In this document: piece by piece, positions 41,545 through 52,590 of the stretch | Position numbering within the stretch: the first letter of the stretch is position 1 | How the letters are laid out: each line of letters opens with the position of its first letter | NCBI GenBank assembly: GCA_030765045.1 | Contig: CM060962.1 | Location: 147,422,525-147,486,524 of the forward strand | Length of the DNA: 64,000 nucleotides | Source: Tenodera sinensis | Taxonomy: Eukaryota > Arthropoda > Insecta > Mantodea > Mantidae | Direction: 5' to 3' | The notes under the pieces: model-generated | The model's database searches: none | Seen by the model: only the letters and a program-made list of their open reading frames with translations | Told to the model about the DNA's origin: nothing | Made by a program: the position numbers and the translations under genes

Positions 41545-42080
41545 TGTTGGGAATGGGGTAGAATGAGACTGAAAAATTCAGTACCATAGCCAGGATTTGA
41601 GTCACAAATCTTCCAGTCTCTGTCCAGCTGCTCTAACCACTGAGCTACAATGGCCAACGTGCTGACACAACATTAAATTTTCCAACTCACTCACATTTTT
41701 CCTGGTAAACCACACAAGAATATCTCAAATTCATGAGATAACATACCCTAATGGCGACTTACTATACTGTAGGTACTTAAGTCCTGGGCTTCATACATAG
41801 TTTAACCAGCTATAAGGTCAATCAATGGAAATTGTTGTTCCACACTAGCTGTGTGTAGGACAAGGTTTGGAAGGGGTAGAATGAGACTGAAAAATTCAAT
41901 GCCATAGCCAGGATTTGAACCATGGATCTTCTGGTCTCCGTCTGGCTCTTCTAATCACTGAGTTACCATGGCCAAAATGCTGATGCAACATTAAATTCTC
42001 CAACTCGCTTGCAGTGAGTCAGTCTCGTTCTACCCCTTTCCAACCTTATCCTACACACGGCTAGTGTGGAAGAACAATTA
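41545..42080 (-). mobile_element. SINE family D, two diverged minus copies
   Basis: ATGAGACTGAAAAATTCARTRCCATAGCCAGGATTTGA starts copies at about 41564 and 41882 (written here only as the pattern ATGAGACTGAAAAATTCA). Each continues through CTAACCACTGAGCTAC-like A-box complements. They are clearly older than the 40.7-41.5 kb units. Confidence 0.75.
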
Positions 42081-42084
42081 ATTT

Positions 42085-42480
42085 TGATTATCAGGAAGAC
42101 TACAATACGACAGTAAGCTTGTTGTTAGTTACACAGACAAAATTGCATCTCTACAAGAATTATTGAAAAAAGATTCCATGTGGAATTGGGCACCAAAACA
42201 CCTAGAAACATTTGAAAACCTGAAAATATAATTCCAAAACAACATTTTAATAAAAGAACCAAATTCAAATTACCATACAGCTGTTCTGATGCATCAGCCA
42301 AGGCTTACGCAGCAATACTTATACAAGAAAAGATAATGAAAAATATGTGAGAAGCACTAATCTTGATAGATTACTATCAAAAGTAGAATCAAACACTTGC
42401 ATCTCAGAACTGGATATTGGGGAATTTATTTTGCCTTGCAAAAATGTAGGTGGTATATATCCATGCCAACCAACTTACTA
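42085..42480 (+). pseudogene. Gypsy-2 RNase H, first part
   Basis: Plus-strand text includes LQELLKKDSMWNWAPKHLET, FENLK, and SCSDASAKAYAAILIQEK in frame-shifted pieces (42150-42330). This is the 'F..LK..L...P.L..D.S...G.GA.L.Q' opening of the gypsy RNase H domain. It was cut into pieces by SINE-D copies on both sides. Confidence 0.55.
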
Positions 42481-42499
42481 ATGGTTTTAAACACTCAAA

Positions 42500-42885
42500 C
42501 TGTGTGTGGGTAATTTTGAGAGGTAGAATCAGGACTGGAAAATTCATTGCCATAGTTGAGATTTGAACCAGGGTCCTTCCGCTTCACATGTGGCTGTTCT
42601 AACCACTGAGCTACCATGGCAACTTGCCAGTATGATATTATGACATAGATTATCTAATTAAACCTGTGACATAAAATACCTAAGATTGTAAGTCACCCTT
42701 GGGGTACTTATCTCAGATGTGAGATTTTCTAGTGGTCTACCAGGTAAATATAAATCAGTTGAGGAATTTAATGTCATGCTGGCAAGTTGCCATGGTAGCT
42801 CAGTGGTTAGGGCAGCTGCATATGAAGAAGAAGATCCGTGGTTCAAATGGCATTGAATTTTTCAGTCCTGACTACCTCTGAAGTA
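42500..42885. mobile_element. SINE family D, inverted pair
   Basis: A minus copy (42515-42640, GAGATTTGAACCAGGGTCCT and CTAACCACTGAGCTACCATG) faces a plus copy (42770-42880, CATGGTAGCTCAGTGGTTAG and CGTGGTTCAAATGGCATTGA) across ~130 bp. This is the same inverted arrangement as at 40.7-41.1 kb but more diverged. Confidence 0.75.
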
Positions 42886-42889
42886 TATA

Positions 42890-43110
42890 TCCAATTGTAA
42901 AATCACAATATATGCAGTTCATATCAGTTTATCATCATACAAAGATATAAAGTAAACAATTCAAATATATCACAATATGCATATACATGAGATTACATAT
43001 TATCACATTGAGATGAGACACATCTTAGGAAAAGAGAATATTTTTAGTGACATGCTATCAAGAATACAGCAGGGAGAGCAAATTCCAGAAATGCTAGCAA
43101 ATCCTTATGC
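42890..43110 (+). pseudogene. Gypsy-2 RNase H, C-terminal part
   Basis: YAYT.EITYYHIEMRHILGK, ENIFSDMLSRIQ and QGEQIPEMLANPYASV are readable in shifted frames (42960-43115). They fit the RNase H to integrase linker of gypsy pol (..G..N..AD.LSR). The MITE at 43111 begins here. Confidence 0.5.
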
Positions 43111-43838
43111 CAGTGTCCCACAGTCAACTTTTTGATCCAAAGTGTTGTGTACAACAAAAGTGCATTGTGTGACATCAAGAGTTGGATACAATTTCTATCC
43201 TATTTTTTGTATCCAACATGATTGAATGGCATCTATTTTTTTTTTTCATCCGACAACATGAAAATAGACAGTCACCATCAGTAACATAACAATATGTCAG
43301 ACTGTGCATGCAATATGTAGTCAGCTGTTGTGTGTGTACGGCTTTGCGTTTGTGGTTATACAGAACTTCCAGCATTCAAGAAGTGAAAAGCTGGGTTCAA
43401 GTGAGTTTTTGTTTTTATGAAATGAGTAGAAATCTCCTGTCCATCCATACTAAGATTAAAACTATTTGTCAATTTGCAGAAAATTGTGATAGTTTTGCAG
43501 GTCATCTAACCTCAATTCGTTTTGTGGTACACCCAATATAGCTTGGCCCATGGCCTGTTCTCTTTTTTCTAACCATGATCGTGTCCACCAATGTCTTTTA
43601 CTTCTAATTCATCTTTTCTTCCTACTCAGACTCATGGAAATATATCCCAAAACTATACTTAATATATCAATCGCTACGTTAATGTTTGCATCTGCCATGT
43701 TTATTTCTCATGCTTGCTACGTAAACTTGTCATTTTTTGGACCAAAATGCAACATAGTGCGACAGACACTGTTTCTTTTGTGTGCAATTCCATGGGATAC
43801 AAAAAGTTTGGTCAAAAAAGTTGGACCATGGGACAATG
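43111..43838. mobile_element. Non-autonomous DNA transposon with ~35-bp inverted ends
   Basis: The left end CAGTGTCCCACAGTCAACTT then TTTGATCCAAA matches the reversed right end CATTGTCCCATGGTCCAACT then TTTTTGACCAAA. Inside are unrelated ORFs without a transposase domain. Target duplication not clear. It interrupts gypsy-2 between RNase H and integrase. Confidence 0.6.
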
Positions 43839-43844
43839 GCTTTA

Positions 43845-44311
43845 CAATGTAAAGATAATGCAATTGGATTTCTAGGGAAATAAGGAATTTACTAAAAACA
43901 CGAAAAGCTTAAGCAAATGGCACAAAATGCTCTAGTACCTTTAATCAGTTATGTAAGAACAAAAACAATAGGAAGACAAGATAACATAATCTACCACTTT
44001 ATGGAAATCATGAGAAGAAATGGAAGGCAATGATTCCAAAGAGAATGGAAAAATAGTAATATTAACTTTTCACATCAACCTAACTCTAGAAGTGAAAGAA
44101 CATCACTTGCCATTAGGGAAATATTATGTTTAAAACATTTGCAAAAGAGAGTATGTAAGTACATTTCAACATTTGAATTGTGCCAAAAAGCTAAACTATT
44201 AATCATTAAATATGATGTAGAACCACAAACAATAGTATGCAGGGAAAGAAATGAACTGATAACAATAGACATGCATGGTGAACTTCCTGCTACTACATAC
44301 ATTTTGAGATA
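43845..44311 (+). pseudogene. Gypsy-2 integrase N-terminus
   Basis: YIICLKHLQKRVCKYISTFE then LCQKAKLLIIKYDVEP (44130-44225) give the H..C..C part of the HHCC zinc finger. ELITIDMHGELPATTY (44250-44295) is the start of the catalytic core with its first Asp. The text stops at the TA where the next transposon begins, and resumes at 46054. Confidence 0.7.
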
Positions 44312-44313
44312 TA

Positions 44314-46051
44314 CAGGATATTCAAAACTATCGAATATTTCAGGGAATATGGTATGAAATGAATATCAGATAAACGTGGATCCTGTAAGTCATACATTCT
44401 GAAATATGAATACTTGTTCACAGAAGGTGCTCCATGTGATGTCTGTTCATGTCAATGCATCCCTCTGCCCTTTGGCATAAGAAATCACACATCCTTTACA
44501 GTTGACTAGCTGGTTTTGATTATGCTGAACTGCATTGTGGACACAATTCTGTAGTGTCTGCTTGTCATTTATTATAGTGGTATAGAACAATTCCTTCATG
44601 TATTCCCATAACCAAAAGTCTAGGGCATTTAGGTCTGGGGAATGAGCATGCCAAGGTGTGTGATCTCCCCAGTCAATCTAGCTGTTCTCAAATGTCCACG
44701 TTAGGTACCATGCACATTGCAGACAAAATGTGCTGTGCACCGTCATGCATGAACCACATCTGTAGTCTTTCCTGAATGGCACATCCTCCAGCAAGATAGG
44801 AAATATTTTAGTGAGAAAGTGGTGATAACAAGCACCAGTTAATCTGTGTGGTGGCATGTATAGCCCTATTGTTCTATCACATAGAACGTCTACAAGTATG
44901 TTAATTGAGATAGGTCCTGATGCCTTGTTTCTTGAACCACATGGGGATTTTCATCAGCTCACAAATGTTGATTATGAAAATTCAAAATGCTATATTCTGT
45001 AAACCTCATCAGCAAACAAACTCTTTGATGCAAACTGTGAATCTGCACCACACTTTCACATGAACCATTGGCAAAACTACAGTCTGGCAGGGTGGTCTTG
45101 TGCCCTCGGGACCTGGATGCACTAAACATGGTATGGGTGTAGCGATTACTCATGTAGTACTGCCTAGACCAGAGGGTGAGTAATGCCTTCAGCTACTGCT
45201 ATTTGGTGTACACTGGAACCAGGAGTGTCTTGCACTAAACCCACCTCACACTCCTCCATTTTAACGTGTGAACTGAGAGAGGCCTTCCACTGTCTATCTT
45301 TGAGGGTGCTATGGAAACTCTTTCCCCTAGACACCCAAAAATTTAGCAGATTAGCTTAACAGATTGTATCCCGTGTGCTGGATATCGTACAGTGTAGAGG
45401 GCATGGGCTTAGAGATTACATAATCTGCATAACCATAGCAGAATATCACATCCATCATTTCCCTTGTGAAATAATAGGTGTTCCTTGCTACATTATGTCA
45501 GAGTAAGTCTGCAAAGGAGAAAACATGCTGCACTGTACCATACAAATATTACAATAAGATACTGTAAACAGGAACTGTAAGAAGGCCAGATATCATGGTA
45601 CGTATCCAGGGTTGGGAGTAATGTAATACGACTACAATTACCCGACTGACCCAATCAACTGATAGCAGGCTACTGCTCCAACTGATGTTTACATTGATAC
45701 TGCAAGATATCCCAGCATGTAGTTGACCCTATATGGCATAACACAAAGTGCCAATGTAGCACTGTAGTTCCTGCAGTGTTCATATCCACAACCAAATGTT
45801 CGCTGTGCCTTTTTGCTTTGCAGTATTCCATACCAGGTGTGTTAACTAGCACAATTATCTGAAAGTCTGCTATATTGTAGGGTAGCAGGACCCATTGATG
45901 TGAATGGATGTCACATTGAGCACCTTTTATAAAAAGTGTTCATATCTCTAAATGTACGATTTACTGAACCCATATTTATTCCATGTTTGTTTCTTATTTT
46001 GATGCATAGTTTCATCCCCTGAAATATCGGATATTTGATTTTAACACCCAG
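44314..46051 (-). mobile_element. Tc1/mariner-type element (mariner-4) inserted in integrase
   Basis: TA at 44312-44313 and 46052-46053. The left end CAGGATATTCAAAACTATCG..ATATTTCAGGG and the reversed right end CTGGGTGTTAAAATCAAATA..ATATTTCAGGGG are inverted. Its 1738 bp and ends suit the transposase group with WPA.SPDL..LDFWLW. Removing it rejoins gypsy integrase text (TTYILRY/IYNVFTKIYPLRK). Confidence 0.8.
44420..45340 (-). pseudogene. Transposase relic of mariner-4
   Basis: The minus strand reads VHDGAQHILSAMC-like text (second Asp region, about 44770-44720), then HTPWHAHSPDLNALDFWLWE (44680-44620; third Asp) and YMKELFYTTIINDKQTLQNC (44620-44555). This is the Tc1/mariner-related group seen also at 19.0 and 20.5 kb. 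Upstream text (SLQSLFADEV, 45030-45000) is broken. Several stops. Confidence 0.65.
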
Positions 46052-46053
46052 TA

Positions 46054-46750
46054 TATTTATAATGTATTTACTAAAATTTACCCTTTAAGAAAAGGAAACA
46101 GCAAGTCATGCTTAACAAAAAATCATGCAAGATTATATACCAAAATATGGGAAAATGAAGTCATTATTGTGAAACAACGTAACAGTACACACAAGCAAAT
46201 AATTTAAGAAACCATTGTACCAGGAACAGATTAGATTATATCACTCTGTTGCATACTATCCACAAGGGAACCTTTGTGAGCAAATAATGAAGGAAATAGG
46301 AATTTACTTGAGAGTGACATGTTTTAAGAAAAAAATATATATGGTTCAAACACATTCAACAAATTGAAGATATGATTAAATTATATTAGTACCATATCAG
46401 TACCCAAATTTACCAGAAGCTATAACAGCTGGGCAGGTATTAACTTTTGAGCAAAAATGCAGAATTGCATATGATAAATCAGTGAAGAAAGCACAAACAT
46501 GAAAAAACAAAGTGAGAAGAAGAAAAACAAAGTGGAATCCAACGATGGGAGATAAAATCTTAGTAAAAACTCTGGAGATATCCAAAGCACATGAAAAGAA
46601 ATATGCAGAATGCAACTCATATGATGGACCATACAAAATTATTTGAAGGACATACCTTTGAATTAACAAACCTATAGAGAGGTGTAATATAAATGCACTC
46701 AGGCAATATAAGGAAAATCAGGAATCTATTCCAGACACAGAGTGAAAACG
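46054..46750 (+). pseudogene. Gypsy-2 integrase core and C-terminus
   Basis: IYNVFTKIYPLRKGNSKSCL, SVAYYPQGNLCEQIMKEIGI (46240-46300; the '(Y)HPQ.N..ER' catalytic region with Glu replaced by C-E-Q text), PEAITAGQVLTFEQKCRIAY, KTKWNPTMGDKILVKT (46530-46565) and the C-terminal SYDGPYKII (46618-46645) are readable. The gene would join the element cDNA to host DNA. Frames are broken. Confidence 0.7.
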
Positions 46751-46754
46751 TACC

Positions 46755-47110
46755 CAAATAATTGAAACATAAATAATGAAAGAAAGGTCAAGGAGGTAAC
46801 AAAAATTGTAGATCAGTGGTTAACTCAAAAATGTACATATATTTATATTTAATAATAGTACTAAAGAGAAATTAAAAAAGGAAAAACAAAAGATAAATAC
46901 ATTAATGAAAATTTGCAGAGGAAAATTCATCCATAACAAATTTTATCAAGAATGAAATCAAATGGATAAAATTTAAATGTACCTTAGAAAAAGATAAAAT
47001 ATTGTTTGTAAAGAGGCATTTGAAATGGTGTGTGATTTTACTAAAATTGTAAGGTTAATTAACTCTAAATGAATTGATTTGAATTAAATTGTTGATTGAT
47101 ATGAAAAATC
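46755..47110. other. Gypsy-2 3' untranslated or LTR start, unresolved
   Basis: AT-rich sequence between the integrase end and the recognisable LTR match. I cannot place the LTR start. Confidence 0.35.
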
Positions 47111-47310
47111 AAGGAGAGCAAGAAGTAGTTGGAAAGGTGAAAGGCTAAATGAAAGACTAGTCAGCGCACTAAGCTATAATAAAAAGGAAAGAAAAGAAGG
47201 AAATTTGAGAATATGTAATTGCTGTAAAACAAAATCTCAAGATTAAGAATGGTTTTAAATAATAAAACTTTCAACATAAAGCTTGTGATAAAATAATAGT
47301 TAATTATGAA
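47110..47310 (+). repeat. Probable gypsy-2 3' LTR remnant
   Basis: It shares ordered blocks with 33360-33560 (AGCTATAATAAAA, CTGTAAAACAA, AAGAATGGTTTTAAATA, TTGTGATAAA/TTGTGTAAA). It lies downstream of integrase, as expected. Confidence 0.55.
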
Positions 47311-47454
47311 TGTAATGCATATAAAATATTTTATTGGTGGATAAACAGAAGGAATGCAACAACGTATTAATGTATATAAGAAGGAGGAAAATAACAGATA
47401 CATGGTTAAACACACACATTCGGTACAAAGGAGTCAAAGGACAAGCATGTATGT

Positions 47455-48399
47455 CAGGGTTGCCAACATTTAAAAGTAAAATTATCCTACCAGCCACTCA
47501 AAATTATAGATTTGGATTCAAAATTATCGTACATCATAAACCAAATGCTGCAACAATAAAAATATCAGCACAACACTTAGGAAAATGTAATAGTATTGAT
47601 GTTTATGGTATCCACTTACAAGATTGATGACCTCAACCAGTATTACAGCTTTAGCAGTTATGTTTCTCGCACTATTCATCTGAAAGTTCATCTTCCTCAA
47701 CCATTGCAGCATTATACAAATTTGTTGTTGAGATAAACGTTAACCTCTTCTCGCTGACTTGCAGATTTTTGGATCTACCACATTCTTTCATAAGCTGAGA
47801 CGACAGAATAAGTTCATTTACTGTATCTAGTGCCAACCTGTTTCTAATTTGGGTTTTTATTAAACCCAGTTTAGAAAAAAAACTTTCACAGTAAGTGCTT
47901 CTGTGGGGCAACGAAGTCACTGATAATGAAACCTCTGCCAGTTCTTTGAAACCAGTATTTCCACCAAGGTGACATATGTTTAACAGCACTCCAGAAACTG
48001 CCAGGTTTAGGCATGTTCTTTATTTCACATGGAATATCACGTATTCCGAGTTTTCTCCATTGATCATCAATTTTCTGAATTGCCTTCTTTATGGAGATTA
48101 CCAGATCTGGGTACATTGGCAATAAGAGGACAAAGGGTAGGAGGCTTGGTAGGGTTGAAAACAGTTGCCTTAGAGGAGTGGAGACAGGCCATGAGGGCAA
48201 AAGTGGTGTCCTATTTGTAATAAATTAGTTTCATTTCGCTGGTGTGACAAACTAGTGAAAATGATATTTTGCCGGTATCGAACTATCATACATTAAAATT
48301 ATCGTACACCCCATAATTATCGTAAGGGTTGGCAACCATGTGTACAAACATTAAAATTATCGTATGCCCCCATAATTATCATACAAGTTGGCAACCCTG
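47455..48399 (-). mobile_element. hAT element, internally deleted, with 8-bp target duplication (hAT-3)
   Basis: A perfect 13-bp inverted end, CAGGGTTGCCAAC (47455-47467) / GTTGGCAACCCTG (48387-48399), is flanked by ATGTATGT (47447-47454) and ATGTATGC (48400-48407), seven of eight bases alike. Subterminal AAAATTATCGTA-type repeats recur near both ends, a usual hAT transposase-binding arrangement. It is 945 bp; only the transposase 3' part is left. Confidence 0.88.
47645..48200 (-). pseudogene. hAT transposase C-terminal dimerisation domain (hAT-3)
   Basis: Two overlapping minus frames give IDDQWRKLGIRDIPCEIKNM, FWSAVKHM, then GGNTGFKELAEVSLSVTSLP and ESFFSKLGLIKTQIRNRLAL then DTVNELIL. This is the 'LPHS.A..ERVFS..N.IKT..RN.L....V..L' hAT dimerisation block. 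A frameshift near 47950 separates the two. The DDE core is absent. Confidence 0.8.
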
Positions 48400-48404
48400 A
48401 TGTA

Positions 48405-48885
48405 TGCCTATATGTTCCTGATGCTTAAGAGTTCTTGGTAGAAGACACATGTTGAAGTTAAGTTGAATGAGAGCAATAATTATTTGATTTCAGTAGGACG
48501 TCACCACAGTATTTAATATTTGATTTTATGTGAATCCTAAGACAGAAGAAAAAAATTTTGTGTTACATTCATTTAACCGCTAACCATTCTTCTACAAACT
48601 ATCCTTATGAAAGCTTCTTCTATCTACTTTATGTTAAAGGTTTGCAGAAATGCTTTTATTACACGTTCTGTTGATAGTACTAGAAAGAAACAATGCTGAA
48701 ACAATCCTTTTAAAGCAGATCCTTATGTTATGGCTTTGAAATTGTGTGTTGCTTTCATGACCACGAGAAAAGAGTAATTAAGGTTCATGTCAGAGCTCCT
48801 GCATATGACCTTCAGAGGCTCCATAACTTTAGCGAATTACAGGCCTGCAGCATTGCCTAGTTCAGAACTAGCTTTGTCTCGCTTA
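48405..48885. other. No recognised feature
   Basis: No domain, inverted ends or pol III boxes identified. Confidence 0.45.
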
Positions 48886-48889
48886 GTAG

Positions 48890-49005
48890 TTTCTTGATTA
48901 ACCTGCCTGCTGTGCAAGGGGTGCTGGGTTCGATTCCCGACAGGGGGGTAGGAATTTTTCTCCAGCCAAGATTATTCCTCATCCTTCCCTGAGTCTGGAA
49001 GTATA
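48890..49005 (+). mobile_element. Partial tRNA-like SINE fragment
   Basis: GGGTTCGATTCCC (48927-48939) is a consensus B box preceded by GCCTGCTGTGCAAGGGGTGC, an anticodon-arm-like stretch. The A box side is lost. It abuts the family B SINE. Confidence 0.5.
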
Positions 49006-49010
49006 ATGGT

Positions 49011-49374
49011 GGCACCATGGCTGAGTGGTTAGACCGCTCGCCTACCACCTAGGCGGGACCCGCATGTGGTATTCGTGGTGGACGAAGTGGCGTCTGGGCG
49101 GGTTTTCTTCGGGTTCTCCAGTTTCCCCCACCATTCATTCCACCAATTGCTCCATTATGACCCTTCCAATCATCCATTTTGCTTGCATTTCATATCATCC
49201 TCTTCCTCACTATCATACTTGGTGCTTGGCTGACCACCTACTTCCAGGTCTTCACTCTGTCTGGTCCAGATGTCCCTCTGCTCCCCAACAGGCATCTGAC
49301 CATAGGCACTGGCTTGTAAGTCCTAGGGGGTGTAAGTCCTACATAAGGGGAGGGTAATCAGAGAAAGAGAAAAG
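49011..49374 (+). mobile_element. tRNA-derived SINE (family B, copy 2)
   Basis: It starts GGCACCATGGCTGAGTGGTT and follows the reverse complement of 35224-35591 to GGAGGGTAATCAGAGAAAGA. Head resembles a Ser/Leu-type tRNA. No clear target duplication seen. Confidence 0.8.
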
Positions 49375-49517
49375 TATGGTATTTAACCAATTCTTTGTTT
49401 CTATGTTATGCTGTTCATAGACACACATATGGAATTTTTTAAGGGCCTCAAACATGTGTTTCCAGTGAAATCTCCATGTTGCACTTTTTGGTGAAATACA
49501 ATACTTTGTCTACTTAA

Positions 49518-52020
49518 TCCTTTCACTGCGTTGGCCATCGCATAGATGGCAGGGCATTTAAACCTCTCTGTGCATTGGCCAGAATGGTAACGGCGAGAGC
49601 TACTCACTAGACTCAAGTTTATTAGGCACTGAGGCTAATCTCTGCACACACTTTGAGTTTAAAGAACATGTTCTGCCATCTGTTGGGATTATGAAGAAGC
49701 CGTTTCAAAGAGCTCTCTGCGTTATAGCAGCCTCTGCAGCTAAAAATACAAAGACTTTCATATGCATTTTAGTCCACAGAAAGCAGCAGACTGGCATGGC
49801 ATTGGGTCACATGATTGTGGGGATTCATGGGTGTACAAAACATGCCTGGACCTAGCAGGCAGGTGCATGTTTTAGGCAACGATGAATTATTGGCCAAATT
49901 TGATGCTTTGCCATCTCATATGTCAGATATTGCTTACAGTAATCAGGGAAGTGGAAGTGAATGTGTTGATAGTGCTGCCAGGGAAATAAGTGACAGTGAG
50001 AAAAGTGACGAAAATGATCTGCCACAAGATATACCATGCACAAAGAGACGACGGATTGCCAGTCCTATGTTTCAATGGCTAAGGTACAACTTTGTTCCAC
50101 AAAATCATGGTTTTGATAACCATAACTCAGGTATTTCAGTGAATTTGGATGAAAATGCTACAGTTATGCTGCTCATTGCTAAAGAGATTAATTGGTATTA
50201 CCATTTTGTTTGTGAGTAGGTGCCACCCTCCCCCCCACTCCCGTTTGCAGTCCTGGTCTGAAACTACACCCAAAGAACTTTACATTTTCTTGAGACAAAC
50301 AATGCTGATGGCCAGGGTAAAGAAACTGAACCAAGCAGAATACTGGTCAACAGAACCTCTAATTGCTACACCCCCAGTTTACAGAGTACATGTCAAGAGA
50401 CAGATGTCTTTTGCTACTCAGACTACTTCATTTCAATGGCAATGACATACAGACTCAAGGAGACAGACTACATCAACTGAAACCTATTGTAAGACCATTT
50501 GAGACTCAGTTTTAGTGCTTGTTTCACTCCTTTTCAAAATCTATGCATTGACGAGAGCATGCTATTGTTCAAGGGTCATCTTATTTTCAAGTAATACATT
50601 CCCTCCTAAAGGCATAGATTTGGTACAAAGGTTTTCATGCTTTGCAACAGTAAGACAGGGTATATATGGGACTTCATTTTGTACATGAGGGCAACCACAG
50701 GTATTGTTGAGAACTGTGACTTAGGATTTTCGGGTGCTGTAGTACAAACCCTTATGACTAAATACCTAAATAGAGGACACAACTTGTGGATTGACAATTG
50801 GTATTCTAGTCCTTACACACACACATGGAGTTAACGCATGTGACACCGTAAGAAAGAAGAGGAAGGAAATGCCTAAAATTACTGAAAAAACTAAAGAAGG
50901 GACAAACACTCTACACACACAGATAACGTCCAGCACTAAGGTGGATGGACAGACGAGAAGTGTATATGTGGACTACTTTACATAGTGACACAATGAGACA
51001 CACAGGGAAGACTGACAGAAAGACAAATAGCCAAACCTGACTGCGTCATTGGCTATAATAAGAACGTGTTATAGTGGACAGGACTGATATAATGATTTGT
51101 TTGTTTGTTCCCATCTTTTAGACATCACTCTTTTAAATTCTCATGCCTTATACAATGTGAAAACTGGACAAATGTCACTTTGGCCAATTTTGAACTTTCT
51201 CTGATCAATATTTCAGAAGTTCCATACACCAAGAACAACAAACAAATCTGGACTTACACCAAACAAAGCTAAGCCTGCTAGAAAATACCATGTGTATTCA
51301 AATACTACAAAAAGGCTCCCAAAAAGGAAAGATACAAAATTGATGTGTGCAAAATGCAGTGTTGCATTATGTCTTAATCCCTGCTTTGAAATTTACCACA
51401 CAAGGGCCAAGTTCTAAGAAACACTGGGTTGTGGTAGCTCAAAGAATTTGTCTACTATTTTTTCAATCTTTTCTTATTGTGTAGGTATAATACAACTAAT
51501 ATTTACATTCAAAACAAATTTAGTACTGTGAACTTTGGATAACCCTGATTATAAGTAGTCTCATTTTCACTATGATATTTCTATTTTTAGTAGTATCAGT
51601 ACTTAGAGTTATTAGTGATTGGCAAATATTCAGATTCGAAATAAATTTAGTAGAAAGAACTTTGCATAACCCTATTATAATTAATTTAATTTTTGCTATG
51701 ACACTTCTATGTAGTACTGCTTAAAGTTATTAATGATTGATACTATTACCCATTGCAATAATTACCTATGTCTAAATTAATGGCTCCTGTGGACAACCCT
51801 TACTTCTGTATGTTTGTGTGGCCTAAACTAGGCTTTTGAAAATAACTTTTTTTTTGAGAAAGTGGATTATCTACATCAGTTTTCAAGCCTCCTAGGTGAG
51901 CGTTTCATGACATGTATATTCTTTTTGCATGTTATTGTATGAATAGAAAGCATTTTAAATTTTAAAAATGTCTCAGCAAGAAGGGGTCATCAAATGGAAA
52001 ATATCTCAACAGTGAAAGGG
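49518..52020 (+). mobile_element. Full-length piggyBac element (piggyBac-2)
   Basis: TTAA at 49514-49517 and 52021-52024. The ends TCCTTTCACTG and, reversed, CCCTTTCACTG are short inverted repeats. At 2503 bp it has normal piggyBac length. The transposase relic fills the centre. Confidence 0.88.
49815..51418 (+). pseudogene. piggyBac transposase (piggyBac-2)
   Basis: An acidic N-terminus (SECVDSAAREISDSEKSDEN, 49965-50025) is followed by FVPQNHGFDNHNSGISVNL, then WSETTPKELYIFLRQTMLMA (50252-50310; DDE_Tnp_1_7 start), YWSTEPLIATP, a frameshifted core with LTRACYCSR (50545-50575; 'DE.M' region lost), GYIWDFILYMRATTGIVENC, TKYLNRGHNLWIDNWYSSPY (50757-50815, near the third Asp) and the C-terminal zinc domain LPKRKDTKLMCAKC then LCLNPCFEIYHTRAKF (51310-51415). 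Frameshifts and stops split the gene at 50215, 50445, 50835 and later. Inactive. Confidence 0.85.
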
Positions 52021-52024
52021 TTAA

Positions 52025-52590
52025 CTTATGTAGCAAGAAAATAAAGATGAGTAACAGTCAGAAAACAAGTTTGATCCAGAAAACATTGGGAGCATTCATT
52101 GATACTGCTTTTAAATGCAAAATGTAATACTATGCCATAAACTGGAAATTGCCTATCTTTGGCCTTGTGCTCTAATGGGTGAAATGGTGAAACACTTGCA
52201 TTATTAAAACTACTGCGGTTCAAATCCTCCCTGCACCTTAATTTTTGTTATTTTTTCTACTATATATGGTAAGTAGAGGACATATTGTATTCTATTAAAA
52301 AATTTGATGTTAAAAATTTACTGGAAATACGTGTTTTGAGGCTCCTGAATTCAAGAAAAAGCATTTTTATGTGTGTGAACAGCATGACTCAAAAACAAAA
52401 AGTTGGTTAAAAATTGAAGTTAGTATTTGCGAAGTTCAGCATCTTCCAAGGATGTGATCCAAAGACCTTGAAAAAATCCTCCCCCTCTAAACTACCTTTT
52501 ACATGAAAAATTTTGGGTATATCAATTTTCTCCAAAGTGACTCTTAAAGATTTAGATTAAAATACCGTGTGTTTAAGATATTTTCATGGC
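52025..52590. other. Mostly unassigned; possible tRNA-like fragment
   Basis: GGTTCAAATCC at about 52210-52220 looks like a B box, with a weak A-box-like TGGGTGAAATGG 40 bp upstream. A decayed SINE head is possible. Nothing else seen. Confidence 0.3.

Noticed and set aside
43308..43852. Two plus-strand ORFs as possible genes
   Set aside because: They lie inside a MITE with inverted ends and show no recognisable domain.
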